Assembly: GCA_017879645.1 (NCBI GenBank) | Contig: JAAEXZ010000009.1 | Coordinates: 1 to 56,592, forward strand | Origin: Nitrosomonas sp. | GTDB lineage: Bacteria > Pseudomonadota > Gammaproteobacteria > Burkholderiales > Nitrosomonadaceae | Direction of reading: 5' to 3' | Length of the DNA stretch: 56,592 nt | Shown: one piece after another, positions 1-7,826 of the stretch | How positions within the stretch are numbered: the first letter of the stretch is position 1 | Layout of the letters: each line of letters starts with the position of its first letter | The notes under the pieces: model-generated | What the model was told of the DNA's origin: nothing | Database searches by the model: none | What the model saw: the letters and a program-made list of their open reading frames with translations, nothing else | Made by a program: the position numbers and the translations under genes

Positions 1-1
1 T

Positions 2-172
2 CAAGCCGATGCGGCGCGTAACTACACCCTGTCGCTGGCTCCCGGTATCGTCACGGCTAAGAAAGCCTCGCATATCGAAACCGACATCGCCGCAGCAACG
101 GTAGTCAATGGCGACCTGTCGGCACCGATCGCCAAGAACCAGATTCAGACTCACCGTCTGCTGGTGCAGTAG
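2..172 (+). CDS. C-terminal end of an unidentified protein (5' end outside window)
   Basis: An open frame runs from the left edge to a TAG at 170-172 and encodes the last 56 residues of a protein. The tail is rich in Ala, Thr, Ile and Asp and ends in RLLVQ. I do not recognise the family. It is on the plus strand and is followed by a hairpin and then a good rho-independent terminator, which fits the end of a transcription unit. The reading frame is clean and ends sensibly ahead of those structures, so it is probably a real gene end, but no function is offered. Confidence 0.6.
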   Translation, partial: QADAARNYTLSLAPGIVTAKKASHIETDIAAATVVNGDLSAPIAKNQIQTHRLLVQ

Positions 173-200
173 CTGGCAATGCCAGGCGGGATGTGCTGTT

Positions 201-223
201 GCCGATCAGCACGCCTGATCGGC
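201..223 (+). other. Perfect 9-bp hairpin in the 3' untranslated region
   Basis: GCCGATCAG and CTGATCGGC form a perfect 9-bp stem around a 5-base loop, 28 bases after the stop codon of the upstream gene. It is followed by TGGTTGT rather than a clean T run, so it is at best a weak terminator. It could be an RNA-stabilising or processing hairpin ahead of the stronger terminator at 283-325. Confidence 0.5.
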
Positions 224-282
224 TGGTTGTAAAGGAGATGCTGAAAAGGATAGCAAGGAACTACGTAAGATTTACCCCTCTG

Positions 283-325
283 ATGCGCCCCGGTGACACC
301 CTCTTGCACTCGGGCGCATTTTTTT
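283..325 (+). terminator. Rho-independent terminator of the left-edge gene
   Basis: ATGCGCCC (283-290) pairs with GGGCGCAT (312-319). Further partial pairing (GTG with CAC) lies inside the stem, and a run of seven T follows at 319-325. Only the plus-strand reading has the T tract, so it serves the left-edge gene and not the convergent gene that ends at 355. Confidence 0.8.
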
Positions 326-354
326 ACCCAGAATGACAAACAATCACAGTAACT

Positions 355-783
355 CTATTCGGATTGTGCTTTACAAATGGTGTCTGCGACACGCTGAAAA
401 TTGGACTGGGGTGCTATTGGAAACCAGTTTGGTGATTCTTCATGACGAGCGCCGATGACGGTGCCTGAAGCAAGCTTGTCGGGATACAGCAAATGCGCAA
501 TGGGGCGTGCCAGACGTTGCTGGCAATCGAATTCATAGCGCGACTTGAGTGCGTGAAATCCGCCTTTCTGCTTGCTGTCGAAACTGGTCAAGATCCAGAC
601 CTTGATGAGGTGTGCGTGCTTTTCCAGTGCTTCCGGATCGAAATAATGCGATTCCCCGGGTTTTGCTGCTCGGTCCAGAGCAACCCATTGTGCTTGAGTA
701 GCTGGGGTAACCGTAAACAGGAAAGACAGCAGCAGAAGATTTATCAGGGGGTGTTGATATGATCCAATATTTGTATTTGCCAT
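355..783 (-). CDS. Small exported protein, surface-adhesin-E-like
   Basis: This encodes about 142 residues from the ATG at 783; an in-frame ATG at 801 would add six residues. The N-terminus is a signal peptide with the hydrophobic core LINLLLLSFLF and a probable cleavage after TQA. The mature part has an early W, a YFD segment, VWIL, a YEFDC motif, NWFPIAP and a late Cys, so one disulfide is plausible. The arrangement resembles small periplasmic or surface proteins of the adhesin protein E family. It is a diverged paralogue of the protein at 8666-9064. It stands alone, convergent to the left-edge gene and divergent from exbB. Its role is unknown, and the family link is by motif spacing only. 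Confidence 0.7.
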   Translation of the reverse strand: MANTNIGSYQHPLINLLLLSFLFTVTPATQAQWVALDRAAKPGESHYFDPEALEKHAHLIKVWILTSFDSKQKGGFHALKSRYEFDCQQRLARPIAHLLYPDKLASGTVIGARHEESPNWFPIAPQSNFQRVADTICKAQSE

Positions 784-832
784 GGTGTAGTGTGCTGACA
801 TGAATACTTCGATGTCGGTGGGGATTATTGTA

Positions 833-846
833 AATGATGCATCATT
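833..846. promoter_or_regulatory. 14-bp perfect palindrome in the divergent intergenic region
   Basis: AATGATGCATCATT is a perfect palindrome between the small exported gene (minus) and exbB (plus). A second, shorter dyad, TGAAA-TAG-TTTCA, follows at about 852-864. The half-sites resemble the AATGAT/ATCATT core of a Fur box, but the two halves are separated by 2 bp rather than 1. This is a candidate operator for either divergent gene. The rest of 784-1096 holds no gene that I can support. Confidence 0.4.
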
Positions 847-1096
847 GCAGATGAAATAGTTTCAACCTCATGTGTTTTCAACTATTCTTAGAACCTTTGA
901 GTGAACACGGTTGGCCGGTGTTGTAAATGTAGACTAAGCCGTAGTTGATTGGCTTTATTATAACTGCAATGGCATGGGGGCGCCGAGCGATCCCTGCCCG
1001 CAATCAAGCGGATCAGACCTGTTGTGTAATCATTTTTTAACGTAATGTGTGTTGCTGCGTTCGAAGCAATTGAATATCTTCAAACTGGAGTGGATT

Positions 1097-1744
1097 ATGG
1101 AAGAATTGAACCAAGCCTGGGTTATGCTGAAACTGGGCGGGATCATTATTGCGCCACTGTCGCTATTGGCGGTGATCGCTTTGGCAATTATGCTGGAGAA
1201 GGCTTTTATTTACTGGCGCTACGCACGGCTTTCAAGTGACTTGCTGAATCTTGTGGAAACTTATGGTTTCAAGTGGAATGATCTGGAGAAAATTCTATCG
1301 GGTTTAGACAAGCGGCATTACTACAAGCGTTTTTTTGAAGTCGTCATCTCCAATCGTCATAAACCTGCATGGTGGACCGAATCGCGTGCGGCCGACGAAG
1401 CGCAGATTATCGAAGCAGCGCTGGCACGTCGGCTCTGGGCGCTGGAGACCATTGTCACAGCAGCGCCGTTGCTGGGGCTGGTGGGTACAGTCGTTGGTAT
1501 GATGCGGGCATTTCAGGTCATTGGCAGTGAAGGTGTGGTTAATCCGACTGCGGTCACTGGCGGGGTGGCGGAGGCGTTGATTGCAACCGTAGTGGGGTTG
1601 GCTATTGCACTGGTGGCCTTGTTCGGATTCAATTATTTTTCCCGTTTGCAATCCCTGACGATGGACGAAATGGAGCGTCTCGGGACGCGATTGATCGACA
1701 ATATTCGCCTGGATCAGCAGGAAAAGCACTATGAAGCTCCGTAA
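1097..1744 (+). CDS. exbB: ExbB/TolQ/MotA-type proton channel protein
   Basis: This 215-residue inner-membrane protein is the ion-channel subunit of an ExbB-ExbD motor that uses proton motive force to energise a TonB-type protein. One transmembrane segment near the N-terminus (IIIAPLSLLAVIALAIML) is followed by a cytoplasmic region. Two more segments follow, including the family signature TAAPLLGLVGTVVGMM and the Ala/Gly-rich VAEALIATVVGLAIALVALF. The ATG at 1097 has GGAG six bases upstream; a longer start at 1049 lacks such a site. The next gene, exbD, begins 14 bases before the stop. The family is secure; exbB versus tolQ rests on the TonB-like protein encoded downstream. Confidence 0.9.
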   Translation: MEELNQAWVMLKLGGIIIAPLSLLAVIALAIMLEKAFIYWRYARLSSDLLNLVETYGFKWNDLEKILSGLDKRHYYKRFFEVVISNRHKPAWWTESRAADEAQIIEAALARRLWALETIVTAAPLLGLVGTVVGMMRAFQVIGSEGVVNPTAVTGGVAEALIATVVGLAIALVALFGFNYFSRLQSLTMDEMERLGTRLIDNIRLDQQEKHYEAP

Positions 1745-2132
1745 ATCGCGCCCGATCCAGAAAGGTCGGATCGAGATCATTCCCATGATCGACGTGATGT
1801 TCTTTTTATTGGCGACATTCATGCTGGCCTCGCTCTCCATGCAGAACCTGGATTCGTTGCAGGTCAATCTGCCCGAGGGTGCAGCTGAAAAGCTTAGCGC
1901 CGAGAAACCCGTGACCCTGACCTTGACCAAGGACAGCAAAATATATATCAACCAGACGGTTGTCACGCTGGAGACTTTGGCCACGACCCTGAAGCCATTG
2001 CTAGCCGATGCCAAGCAGAAACTCATCGTTTCTGCCGATAGTGAAGCACCACAGGGTATCGTCGTGCAAGCCATGTTGCGTGCGCGATCTGCTGGCGCCC
2101 AGCATTTTCTGATTGCCGTCAAGCATAAATAA
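1731..2132 (+). CDS. exbD: ExbD/TolR-type biopolymer transport protein
   Basis: This 133-residue protein is the partner of ExbB. It has a short cytoplasmic N-terminus, then the signature IIPMIDVMFFLLATFML. The Asp in that segment is the protonatable residue of the family. A periplasmic domain of about 90 residues follows. The gene overlaps exbB by 14 bases, and the following tonB-like gene starts 10 bases after its stop, so the three are very probably one operon. Length is normal for ExbD. Confidence 0.92.
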   Translation: MKLRKSRPIQKGRIEIIPMIDVMFFLLATFMLASLSMQNLDSLQVNLPEGAAEKLSAEKPVTLTLTKDSKIYINQTVVTLETLATTLKPLLADAKQKLIVSADSEAPQGIVVQAMLRARSAGAQHFLIAVKHK

Positions 2133-2142
2133 CCGTGTGAGT

Positions 2143-3012
2143 ATGGCGAACTCCAGATCGAAAGAAATTCGTCTGTGGTGGCCTTTGCCACTGGCGGTAC
2201 TCATCTGGATTCTACTGATCTGGGGAGTAGGGTTCGTGTTGTCATTACAGGAGATCGAGCCTATCCAACCTCCCCCCCCCATTGCGGCAAGTTTTATCGA
2301 TCTGAATGAAACCGAAAATGCAAAAAACTCAATGCCGGCTTCTACGCCAAATTCTGCACGGCCATCCCAGGAGAAAGCCAACCCGGTAGAGGCAGAAACG
2401 AAATCACAACACAAGCTGCCTATACCTGCACAGCCGCCCGCACGGTCGCCGACCAAACCCAAAGTGGTTGAGAAACCCAATAAACCCGTTCCGGCCCAGC
2501 CTGCAAAAGAAAAGGCGATCACTAAAACACCACCCAAAATTGCACCTGACGCACCGCAGGATTTGTCCGAATATATCAAGGCGCGCCGGCGCGCAGAGGG
2601 AATTTTTGATAACCCGGAGAATGCTGCTCCTGCAAGCGGATCACCGCCCATGTCCGCAGACGAGGCGCGCATGGCCAATGTCAGGCGTAATCTGCAGACT
2701 CCGGGAACCAGTGGTATCTTTCAGATTCTGCGGATAGGTCCAAGAACGGCCGAGTTTTCCTTTCGCGCCTGGACCACCGGGCAGAGCAATCCACGCTTGC
2801 AGATGATTCAGGTTGATGCCGGACCGGATGGCGATGTCGAACGTGCAATCATTCGTCGCATGATCGAGTTGATTCGGCAGTATTATAAGGAAGATTTCAA
2901 CTGGGAATCGCACCGACTGCATCGCGTGGTGGTGTTGTCTGCACGCGAGAAGGATACGACCGGACTGGAAGATTTTCTGATGCGCGAATTTTTTGTTACA
3001 CCACCCCGCTAA
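2143..3012 (+). CDS. TonB-like energy-transducing protein
   Basis: This 289-residue protein starts at the ATG at 2143, with an in-frame alternative at 2113 inside exbD. It has one N-terminal membrane anchor (LAVLIWILLIWGVGFVLSL). A long Pro/Lys/Ala-rich linker, about residues 45-150, is typical of a TonB periplasmic spacer. A C-terminal domain (about 190-289) carries alternating beta/alpha segments such as FSFRAWTTG and RMIELIRQYY. This C-terminal domain is not a textbook TonB domain with a YP motif, so it belongs to a diverged TonB/TolA-like group. It sits directly after exbB and exbD, which supports the role. A run of nine C (2272-2280) encodes part of a Pro stretch near the anchor. Confidence 0.8.
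   Translation: MANSRSKEIRLWWPLPLAVLIWILLIWGVGFVLSLQEIEPIQPPPPIAASFIDLNETENAKNSMPASTPNSARPSQEKANPVEAETKSQHKLPIPAQPPARSPTKPKVVEKPNKPVPAQPAKEKAITKTPPKIAPDAPQDLSEYIKARRRAEGIFDNPENAAPASGSPPMSADEARMANVRRNLQTPGTSGIFQILRIGPRTAEFSFRAWTTGQSNPRLQMIQVDAGPDGDVERAIIRRMIELIRQYYKEDFNWESHRLHRVVVLSAREKDTTGLEDFLMREFFVTPPR
2272..2280 (+). repeat. Poly-C tract (9 C) inside the tonB-like gene
   Basis: Nine consecutive C residues lie about 43 codons into the tonB-like reading frame and encode Pro residues. A gain or loss of one base would shift the frame before the periplasmic domain. Tracts of this length can be slippage-prone. Confidence 0.8.
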
Positions 3013-3207
3013 ATCCGTTCTGAAAAGCTGACGGACAGCATCCCCGTGATTACTTGATCCTGAATATTTTTCGGTATTTTGTATTCAAGAAACACTTCGA
3101 AAAAGTCGTAAGCATTCCCAAATGCAGTGTTCGATCGCATGAGCATTCATGGCATCAAGATACCCCGGATGCACGCGCGAGATTCAGTTTTCTTATCACT
3201 AGTTTCA

Positions 3208-4488
3208 ATGAATACAAAGCAAACGATCAAAGTCGAAGTCAATGATTTGCAAACAGGAATGTATGTTTGCGAGCTTGATCGACCCTGGCTGGAAACCCCG
3301 TACCTCATTCAAGGGATCCTGATCCAGTCCCAGGACGATATCGAGAAATTGAAACGATATTGCACACTGGTTTATGTGGATGTCGATCGCAGTGTATCGG
3401 ATGTGGTTCAGGAGCGAGAGAAAGGTGCAGTAAATGTAACTCAGCAGAGTGTGGTCAGCGGTACCAAAGCGCATTCATCGCATGCTACCTTTTCACTGGA
3501 TACCATCCTTTGTAGGACCATGACTTATACGGATAGCCGCTCTGTAGAACATGAGTTACCAGCAGCGACAAAAGCCTATCAGGCTACTGCATCGATTTTC
3601 GATGATATCAGCGACAATATCGAGAGTAACGTCAAGTTCGATATCCGCGTTGCTCAAGATGTGGTGAATACGCTCTGTGAGAGCATTATCAGGAATCCCG
3701 ATGCTGCCATGCTGATGGCGCAGCTCAAAGTCACCGGAAAGGAACTGTATGACAATGCGATCAAAACATCGGTACATTTGCTGGCCTTTGGCCGTTATCT
3801 CGGATTGCCGCGCAAGGAATTGACCATTCTTGGGCTGGGTGGCTTATTGATGGATATTGGCAGGCAGCGCTTGCCCAAGTCCTTGCAAACCAAGAGAAGT
3901 CTGTGGTTGAAACCGGATGAGCGTAAGCTGATGAAGCAGCATGTGCAGTTTGGCCAGGACATTGTGACGCAATTGAGTGATGCGACGGATGAAGTGGTCA
4001 TGATGGTGGTGCAGCACCATGAGCGGGAGAATGGTAATGGCTATCCCAATGGCTTGTATGCCAACCAGTTGCATCCCTACAGTCGCATGGCTGCAATCGT
4101 GGACTGCTATGAGGAGCTGATCTGGGGGCAACCTGACCTGCAGGGCATGAAACCCAGCCATGCACTCAAGGAACTCAAGGACAATGTGCAAAATGGACTG
4201 AGCTTTACTCTAGTGGAGCAGTTCGCACAGTGTGTCGGCATTTATCCGATTGGAAGTCTGGTGGAGCTTAATTCTGGAGAAATTGCGATCGTGCTGGCTC
4301 ACAATCGCACACAGCGGTTCCTGCCACGTATCATGATCATTTGTGATGCCAGCAGGAAGCCTTATACAGCACCAGTAACAATCGATCTGCGTACGGCCGG
4401 ACCGAATCCGGCCGGCGTGTCCTATGCCATCGCTAATGACTTGCCACAGGGAGCCTATGGGATCGATGCCAAAAAGTACTATTTGTAG
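3208..4488 (+). CDS. DUF3391 + HD-GYP domain protein with a degenerate HD motif
   Basis: From the ATG at 3208 this is 426 residues; in-frame GTG 3127 and ATG 3139 are possible earlier starts, and none has a clear ribosome site. The N-terminus matches the DUF3391 domain (VEVNDLQTGMYVCELD, then YVDVD). The C-terminal half is an HD-GYP cyclic-di-GMP phosphodiesterase domain. The GYP part is intact (HHERENGNGYPNGL), and the following Asp of the metal site is present in AAIVDCYEEL. The hallmark HDIGK is changed to MDIGR, so the metal-binding His and the conserved Lys are gone. This suggests a catalytically weak or non-enzymatic protein, perhaps a sensor or partner. The EAL gene starts 15 bases downstream. 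Confidence 0.85.
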   Translation: MNTKQTIKVEVNDLQTGMYVCELDRPWLETPYLIQGILIQSQDDIEKLKRYCTLVYVDVDRSVSDVVQEREKGAVNVTQQSVVSGTKAHSSHATFSLDTILCRTMTYTDSRSVEHELPAATKAYQATASIFDDISDNIESNVKFDIRVAQDVVNTLCESIIRNPDAAMLMAQLKVTGKELYDNAIKTSVHLLAFGRYLGLPRKELTILGLGGLLMDIGRQRLPKSLQTKRSLWLKPDERKLMKQHVQFGQDIVTQLSDATDEVVMMVVQHHERENGNGYPNGLYANQLHPYSRMAAIVDCYEELIWGQPDLQGMKPSHALKELKDNVQNGLSFTLVEQFAQCVGIYPIGSLVELNSGEIAIVLAHNRTQRFLPRIMIICDASRKPYTAPVTIDLRTAGPNPAGVSYAIANDLPQGAYGIDAKKYYL

Positions 4489-4503
4489 CGCAGGCATTTT
4501 CAC

Positions 4504-5793
4504 ATGACTATCCTTGATTATCCGGGTTTCCTGCAAGCCGCAGCCACAAAGCTCGCTCGTTTTAGTGGCGGCAATCAACATCATGCGTTCCTGCTGGTGA
4601 ATCTTGAGCGTCTGGCTGAGCTGGATGGCGTATTGGGATTTGCCAGGGTCGACGAGATCATGCAGAAAGTGTCGCAGCAGCTTCAGCAATCTCTGAATAT
4701 CGAAGATTTGCTGGGTATCACAGGGCGCTACCAGATTTGCTGTTTATTGATCGATCTGCTCTCGGATGCTCATGCCGTGCTGGCAGCGCATAAGATCCTG
4801 CGTATTCTGACGCCGCCTTTTGTGATCGGCAGGCAGAACATTTTACTGGCGCCGCGCATAGGTGTGACATCGAGTGCCGAAAGTGGCTACACGCTGGAGC
4901 AGTTGATGAGTCATGCCAGCATGGCAGCTCGTCAGGCACGGTTGGATAATGAAGCCATCCGGCAATATGTGGCGACGAAGGAAGATCCATTATTGCAGCA
5001 CATCGACCTCTGGTCCGATTTGGGAAATGCCATTGAAACCCGGGAGTTGCATTTGTGTTATCAACCGCAAGTGCATCTCGTCAGTGGCAAGATTGAATCT
5101 GCTGAGGCGTTGCTGCGCTGGAATCACCCCGAGCGAGGACTGATTCCGACAGATAAGCTAATTCAGCTCGCGGAAGGTACGGAATTGATGTCGCGGTTGA
5201 CTTCCTGGGTGTTCAATACCGCTTTGCGGGAATGCGCAGAATATCGCAGGGTTGGGCTCGATACCGGCGTGTCGGTCAATTTCTCGGCACATGATTTGCG
5301 TGATCCCGAGCTGCTGGATCTGGTATTGCAGGGTCTCCAGTTGTGGCACGTGCCGCCGAACAAAGTGACCATCGAACTGACAGAAACTGCGGTCATGGAA
5401 AACTATGCCACTACGCTTGAAACCTTGCAGAAACTGAAGGAAATGGGATTCCGGCTGGCTATGGATGATTTTGGAACCGGTTATTCTTCGATGGCCAGAA
5501 TGCTTGATTTACCCCTGGATGAAGTCAAGATCGACATGGTATTTGTCAAACATCTGACTATTCGCAACACCCACGAACGCATCGTCGATTCTATGATCAA
5601 CCTGGCTCACCGGCTTAATTTGTCGGTCGTGGCCGAAGGTGTCGAGGATTATCCGACTTACGAGCGTCTGCGGGCGCTGGGTTGCGACATTATTCAAGGT
5701 TATCTGATCGGTAAAGCGATGCCTTTGCCGGAACTGATTGAAGCTGTCCTGCATCAATCTCCCAACGTATTTAAAGCCATTCCATCCCAATAG
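4504..5793 (+). CDS. EAL-domain cyclic-di-GMP phosphodiesterase with degenerate GGDEF
   Basis: This 429-residue cytoplasmic protein has no membrane segment. Residues 1-160 have the GGDEF fold, but the active-site loop reads GRYQI, so cyclase activity is not expected. Residues 170-420 form an EAL domain with every expected signature: EALLRW, SVNFSAHDL, IELTET, DDFGTGYSS, the Lys in VKIDMVF, VAEGVE and QGYLIGKAMP. The metal and catalytic residues are therefore in place, and hydrolysis of cyclic di-GMP to pGpG is likely. It follows the degenerate HD-GYP gene by 15 bases and is probably co-transcribed with it, so the active EAL may be paired with an HD-GYP regulator. Confidence 0.92.
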   Translation: MTILDYPGFLQAAATKLARFSGGNQHHAFLLVNLERLAELDGVLGFARVDEIMQKVSQQLQQSLNIEDLLGITGRYQICCLLIDLLSDAHAVLAAHKILRILTPPFVIGRQNILLAPRIGVTSSAESGYTLEQLMSHASMAARQARLDNEAIRQYVATKEDPLLQHIDLWSDLGNAIETRELHLCYQPQVHLVSGKIESAEALLRWNHPERGLIPTDKLIQLAEGTELMSRLTSWVFNTALRECAEYRRVGLDTGVSVNFSAHDLRDPELLDLVLQGLQLWHVPPNKVTIELTETAVMENYATTLETLQKLKEMGFRLAMDDFGTGYSSMARMLDLPLDEVKIDMVFVKHLTIRNTHERIVDSMINLAHRLNLSVVAEGVEDYPTYERLRALGCDIIQGYLIGKAMPLPELIEAVLHQSPNVFKAIPSQ

Positions 5794-5884
5794 TCTGGGC
5801 GAGAACGATGGCAATCGGACTCGCCGGGTCACTGATGCAGGTTACGATCTGCTGAGTGACAGGCTGCAGAAGGAGAATGAAAGT

Positions 5885-5915
5885 GTGACGGTTGTGCCAA
5901 GTTGGACACTATAAT
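5885..5915 (+). promoter_or_regulatory. Candidate promoter for mutL
   Basis: A perfect TATAAT lies at 5910-5915, 25 bases before the mutL ATG. The best upstream hexamer is GTGACG at 5885-5890, a partial match to TTGACA with long spacing (19 bp). The -10 is convincing and the -35 is weak. Confidence 0.4.
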
Positions 5916-5940
5916 GACGCTTTTGTAAGTCAGGATCGTC

Positions 5941-7740
5941 ATGACCACCATCAAACCACTACCGGAATTACTGATCAACCAGATTGCCGCGGGGGAGGTA
6001 ATAGAACGACCGGCTTCGGCGCTCAAGGAAATCCTGGAGAACAGCATTGATGCCGGTGCCAGGAAGGTTACCGTGCAATTGCAGCAAGGTGGGGTCAAAC
6101 AAATTCGTGTGACCGATGACGGTAGCGGAATCGCCAAGGATGAATTATCACTGGCCCTGACCCGGCACAGCACCAGCAAGATCAGTACCCTTGATGATTT
6201 GCAGCGTATCAATAGCCTGGGTTTTCGTGGAGAGGCACTGGCCAGTATTGCCGCAGTATCGAGACTGACACTATCGAGCCGCGAGGCAGCGCAGGAGCAT
6301 GCCTGGCAGATTCAGGTCGATGGAGCGACGATGTCGCAACCGATGCCTGCTGCACTCGGTGAGGGTACGAGTCTGGATGTGCATGATTTGTATTTCAATA
6401 TTCCTGCGCGGCGCAAATTCCTGAAGTCGGAAGCAACTGAGTTCGCGCATTGTGATGAGGTCTTCAAGCGTATTGCATTGTCGCAACCCGATATAGAGTT
6501 GCAGTTGCAACACAATGGGAAAGTGCGACGGCACTTGCGTGCAACCGGTCTGGAGCAAAGAATCACAGCCATCATGGGAGAGGAATTTGCGCAGGCTGCA
6601 ATTCGCATCGATGAACATTCCACAGGACTGGCTTTGCAGGGCATGGTAGCGTTGCCAGCGTATGCCCGATCGACACGCGATGCGCAGTATTTTTTCGTCA
6701 ATTCTCGTTTTGTCAGTGACAAGCTGATAGCTCATGCCTTGCGTGAAGCTTACCGGGATGTGCTGCATCTCGATCGGTATCCGGTGTTTGTACTGTTTCT
6801 GCAAATCGATCCGGAAGCGGTCGATGTGAATGTGCATCCAACCAAAACAGAAGTACGTTTTCGCGAACCGCGTGCGTTGCATCACTTTATTTTTCATGCC
6901 GTTGACAAAGCGCTGGCATCGCCAAACCGGGAAAGTAAGCCGGATGAACCTGCTCAGTCTGTGCGATCCTATCCCAATTTCCCGCAGTTCAACAAGACAG
7001 CCCAAAGAGCTGCACAACCGGATAGTTTTTACCGAACCCTGTTTGGATCGCAGGCCGGGCTTTCCCCCGTTGCTGCGGTACCGATGGTTGCCGATGCTCG
7101 AGCTGTACCCTTTGAAAATGCTGCCCATCCGGTACAAGTTGATTCGGAACAGGACACGCATCCATTGGGGTTTGCACTGGGGCAGTTGCATGGTGTTTAT
7201 ATCCTGGCGCAGAATACGCGGGGACTGGTGGTGGTTGACATGCATGCCGCTCATGAGCGGATAATGTATGAGCAGCTCAAACAGGCGCTGGACATCCAGC
7301 ATCTTGCGCAGCAAACCTTGTTGATACCGGTCACTTTCCAGGCAAACGAGCTCGAAGTTGCCGTGGTTGAAGAGAATCAGGAGGCGTTGCAGCAACTGGG
7401 GTTTGAAATGGCCGTGTTGTCGCCGAATGCATTGGTTGCGCGCGCAGTACCCGCGGTATTGCAGGATGCCGATATAGCGCAACTGGCGCGGGCGATTTTG
7501 CAGGAAATCCGGGAATATGGCGCCAGCCAGGTTTTAACCGCCAAACGCAATGAGACGCTGGCAACCATGGCGTGTCATGGTGCCGTGAGGGCGAATCGTC
7601 AGTTGACGCTCGGTGAGATGAATGCGTTGCTGAGGAAAATGGAAGTGACCGAGCGATCCGAACAGTGTAATCATGGGCGGCCTACCTGGTTTGAGACCAG
7701 CCTGATGGAACTGGACAAATTGTTCATGCGCGGTAAATAA
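5941..7740 (+). CDS. mutL: DNA mismatch repair protein MutL
   Basis: MutL (599 residues) couples MutS mismatch recognition to strand incision. The N-terminal GHKL ATPase region shows KEILENSIDAGA, DDGSGI and GFRGEAL, and continues through a transducer domain to about residue 330. A variable linker leads to the C-terminal dimerisation domain. There, DMHAAHERIMYE closely matches the metal-binding endonuclease motif DQHAxxExxxxE, with Met for Gln. ACHGAVRA and CNHGRPTW are also present. This points to an endonuclease-type MutL, unlike the nuclease-free E. coli form that works with MutH. It is probably transcribed from its own promoter. Length and order are normal. Confidence 0.97.
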   Translation: MTTIKPLPELLINQIAAGEVIERPASALKEILENSIDAGARKVTVQLQQGGVKQIRVTDDGSGIAKDELSLALTRHSTSKISTLDDLQRINSLGFRGEALASIAAVSRLTLSSREAAQEHAWQIQVDGATMSQPMPAALGEGTSLDVHDLYFNIPARRKFLKSEATEFAHCDEVFKRIALSQPDIELQLQHNGKVRRHLRATGLEQRITAIMGEEFAQAAIRIDEHSTGLALQGMVALPAYARSTRDAQYFFVNSRFVSDKLIAHALREAYRDVLHLDRYPVFVLFLQIDPEAVDVNVHPTKTEVRFREPRALHHFIFHAVDKALASPNRESKPDEPAQSVRSYPNFPQFNKTAQRAAQPDSFYRTLFGSQAGLSPVAAVPMVADARAVPFENAAHPVQVDSEQDTHPLGFALGQLHGVYILAQNTRGLVVVDMHAAHERIMYEQLKQALDIQHLAQQTLLIPVTFQANELEVAVVEENQEALQQLGFEMAVLSPNALVARAVPAVLQDADIAQLARAILQEIREYGASQVLTAKRNETLATMACHGAVRANRQLTLGEMNALLRKMEVTERSEQCNHGRPTWFETSLMELDKLFMRGK

Positions 7741-7826
7741 AATGTGTCATGAATCGACTGTTATGCCCGAATCGGCTGACGCAATCGGGTTTTGCCACAG
7801 TTAACTAAAAATACAAGGAGAACACA

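Noticed and set aside
1304..2191. 295-codon antisense frame over exbB/exbD
   Set aside because: It lies opposite two secure, overlapping genes and reads as low-complexity shadow sequence.
6271..7482. 403-codon antisense frame inside mutL
   Set aside because: Long only because of mutL codon bias; sequence is rich in Cys, Arg and His without any fold pattern.
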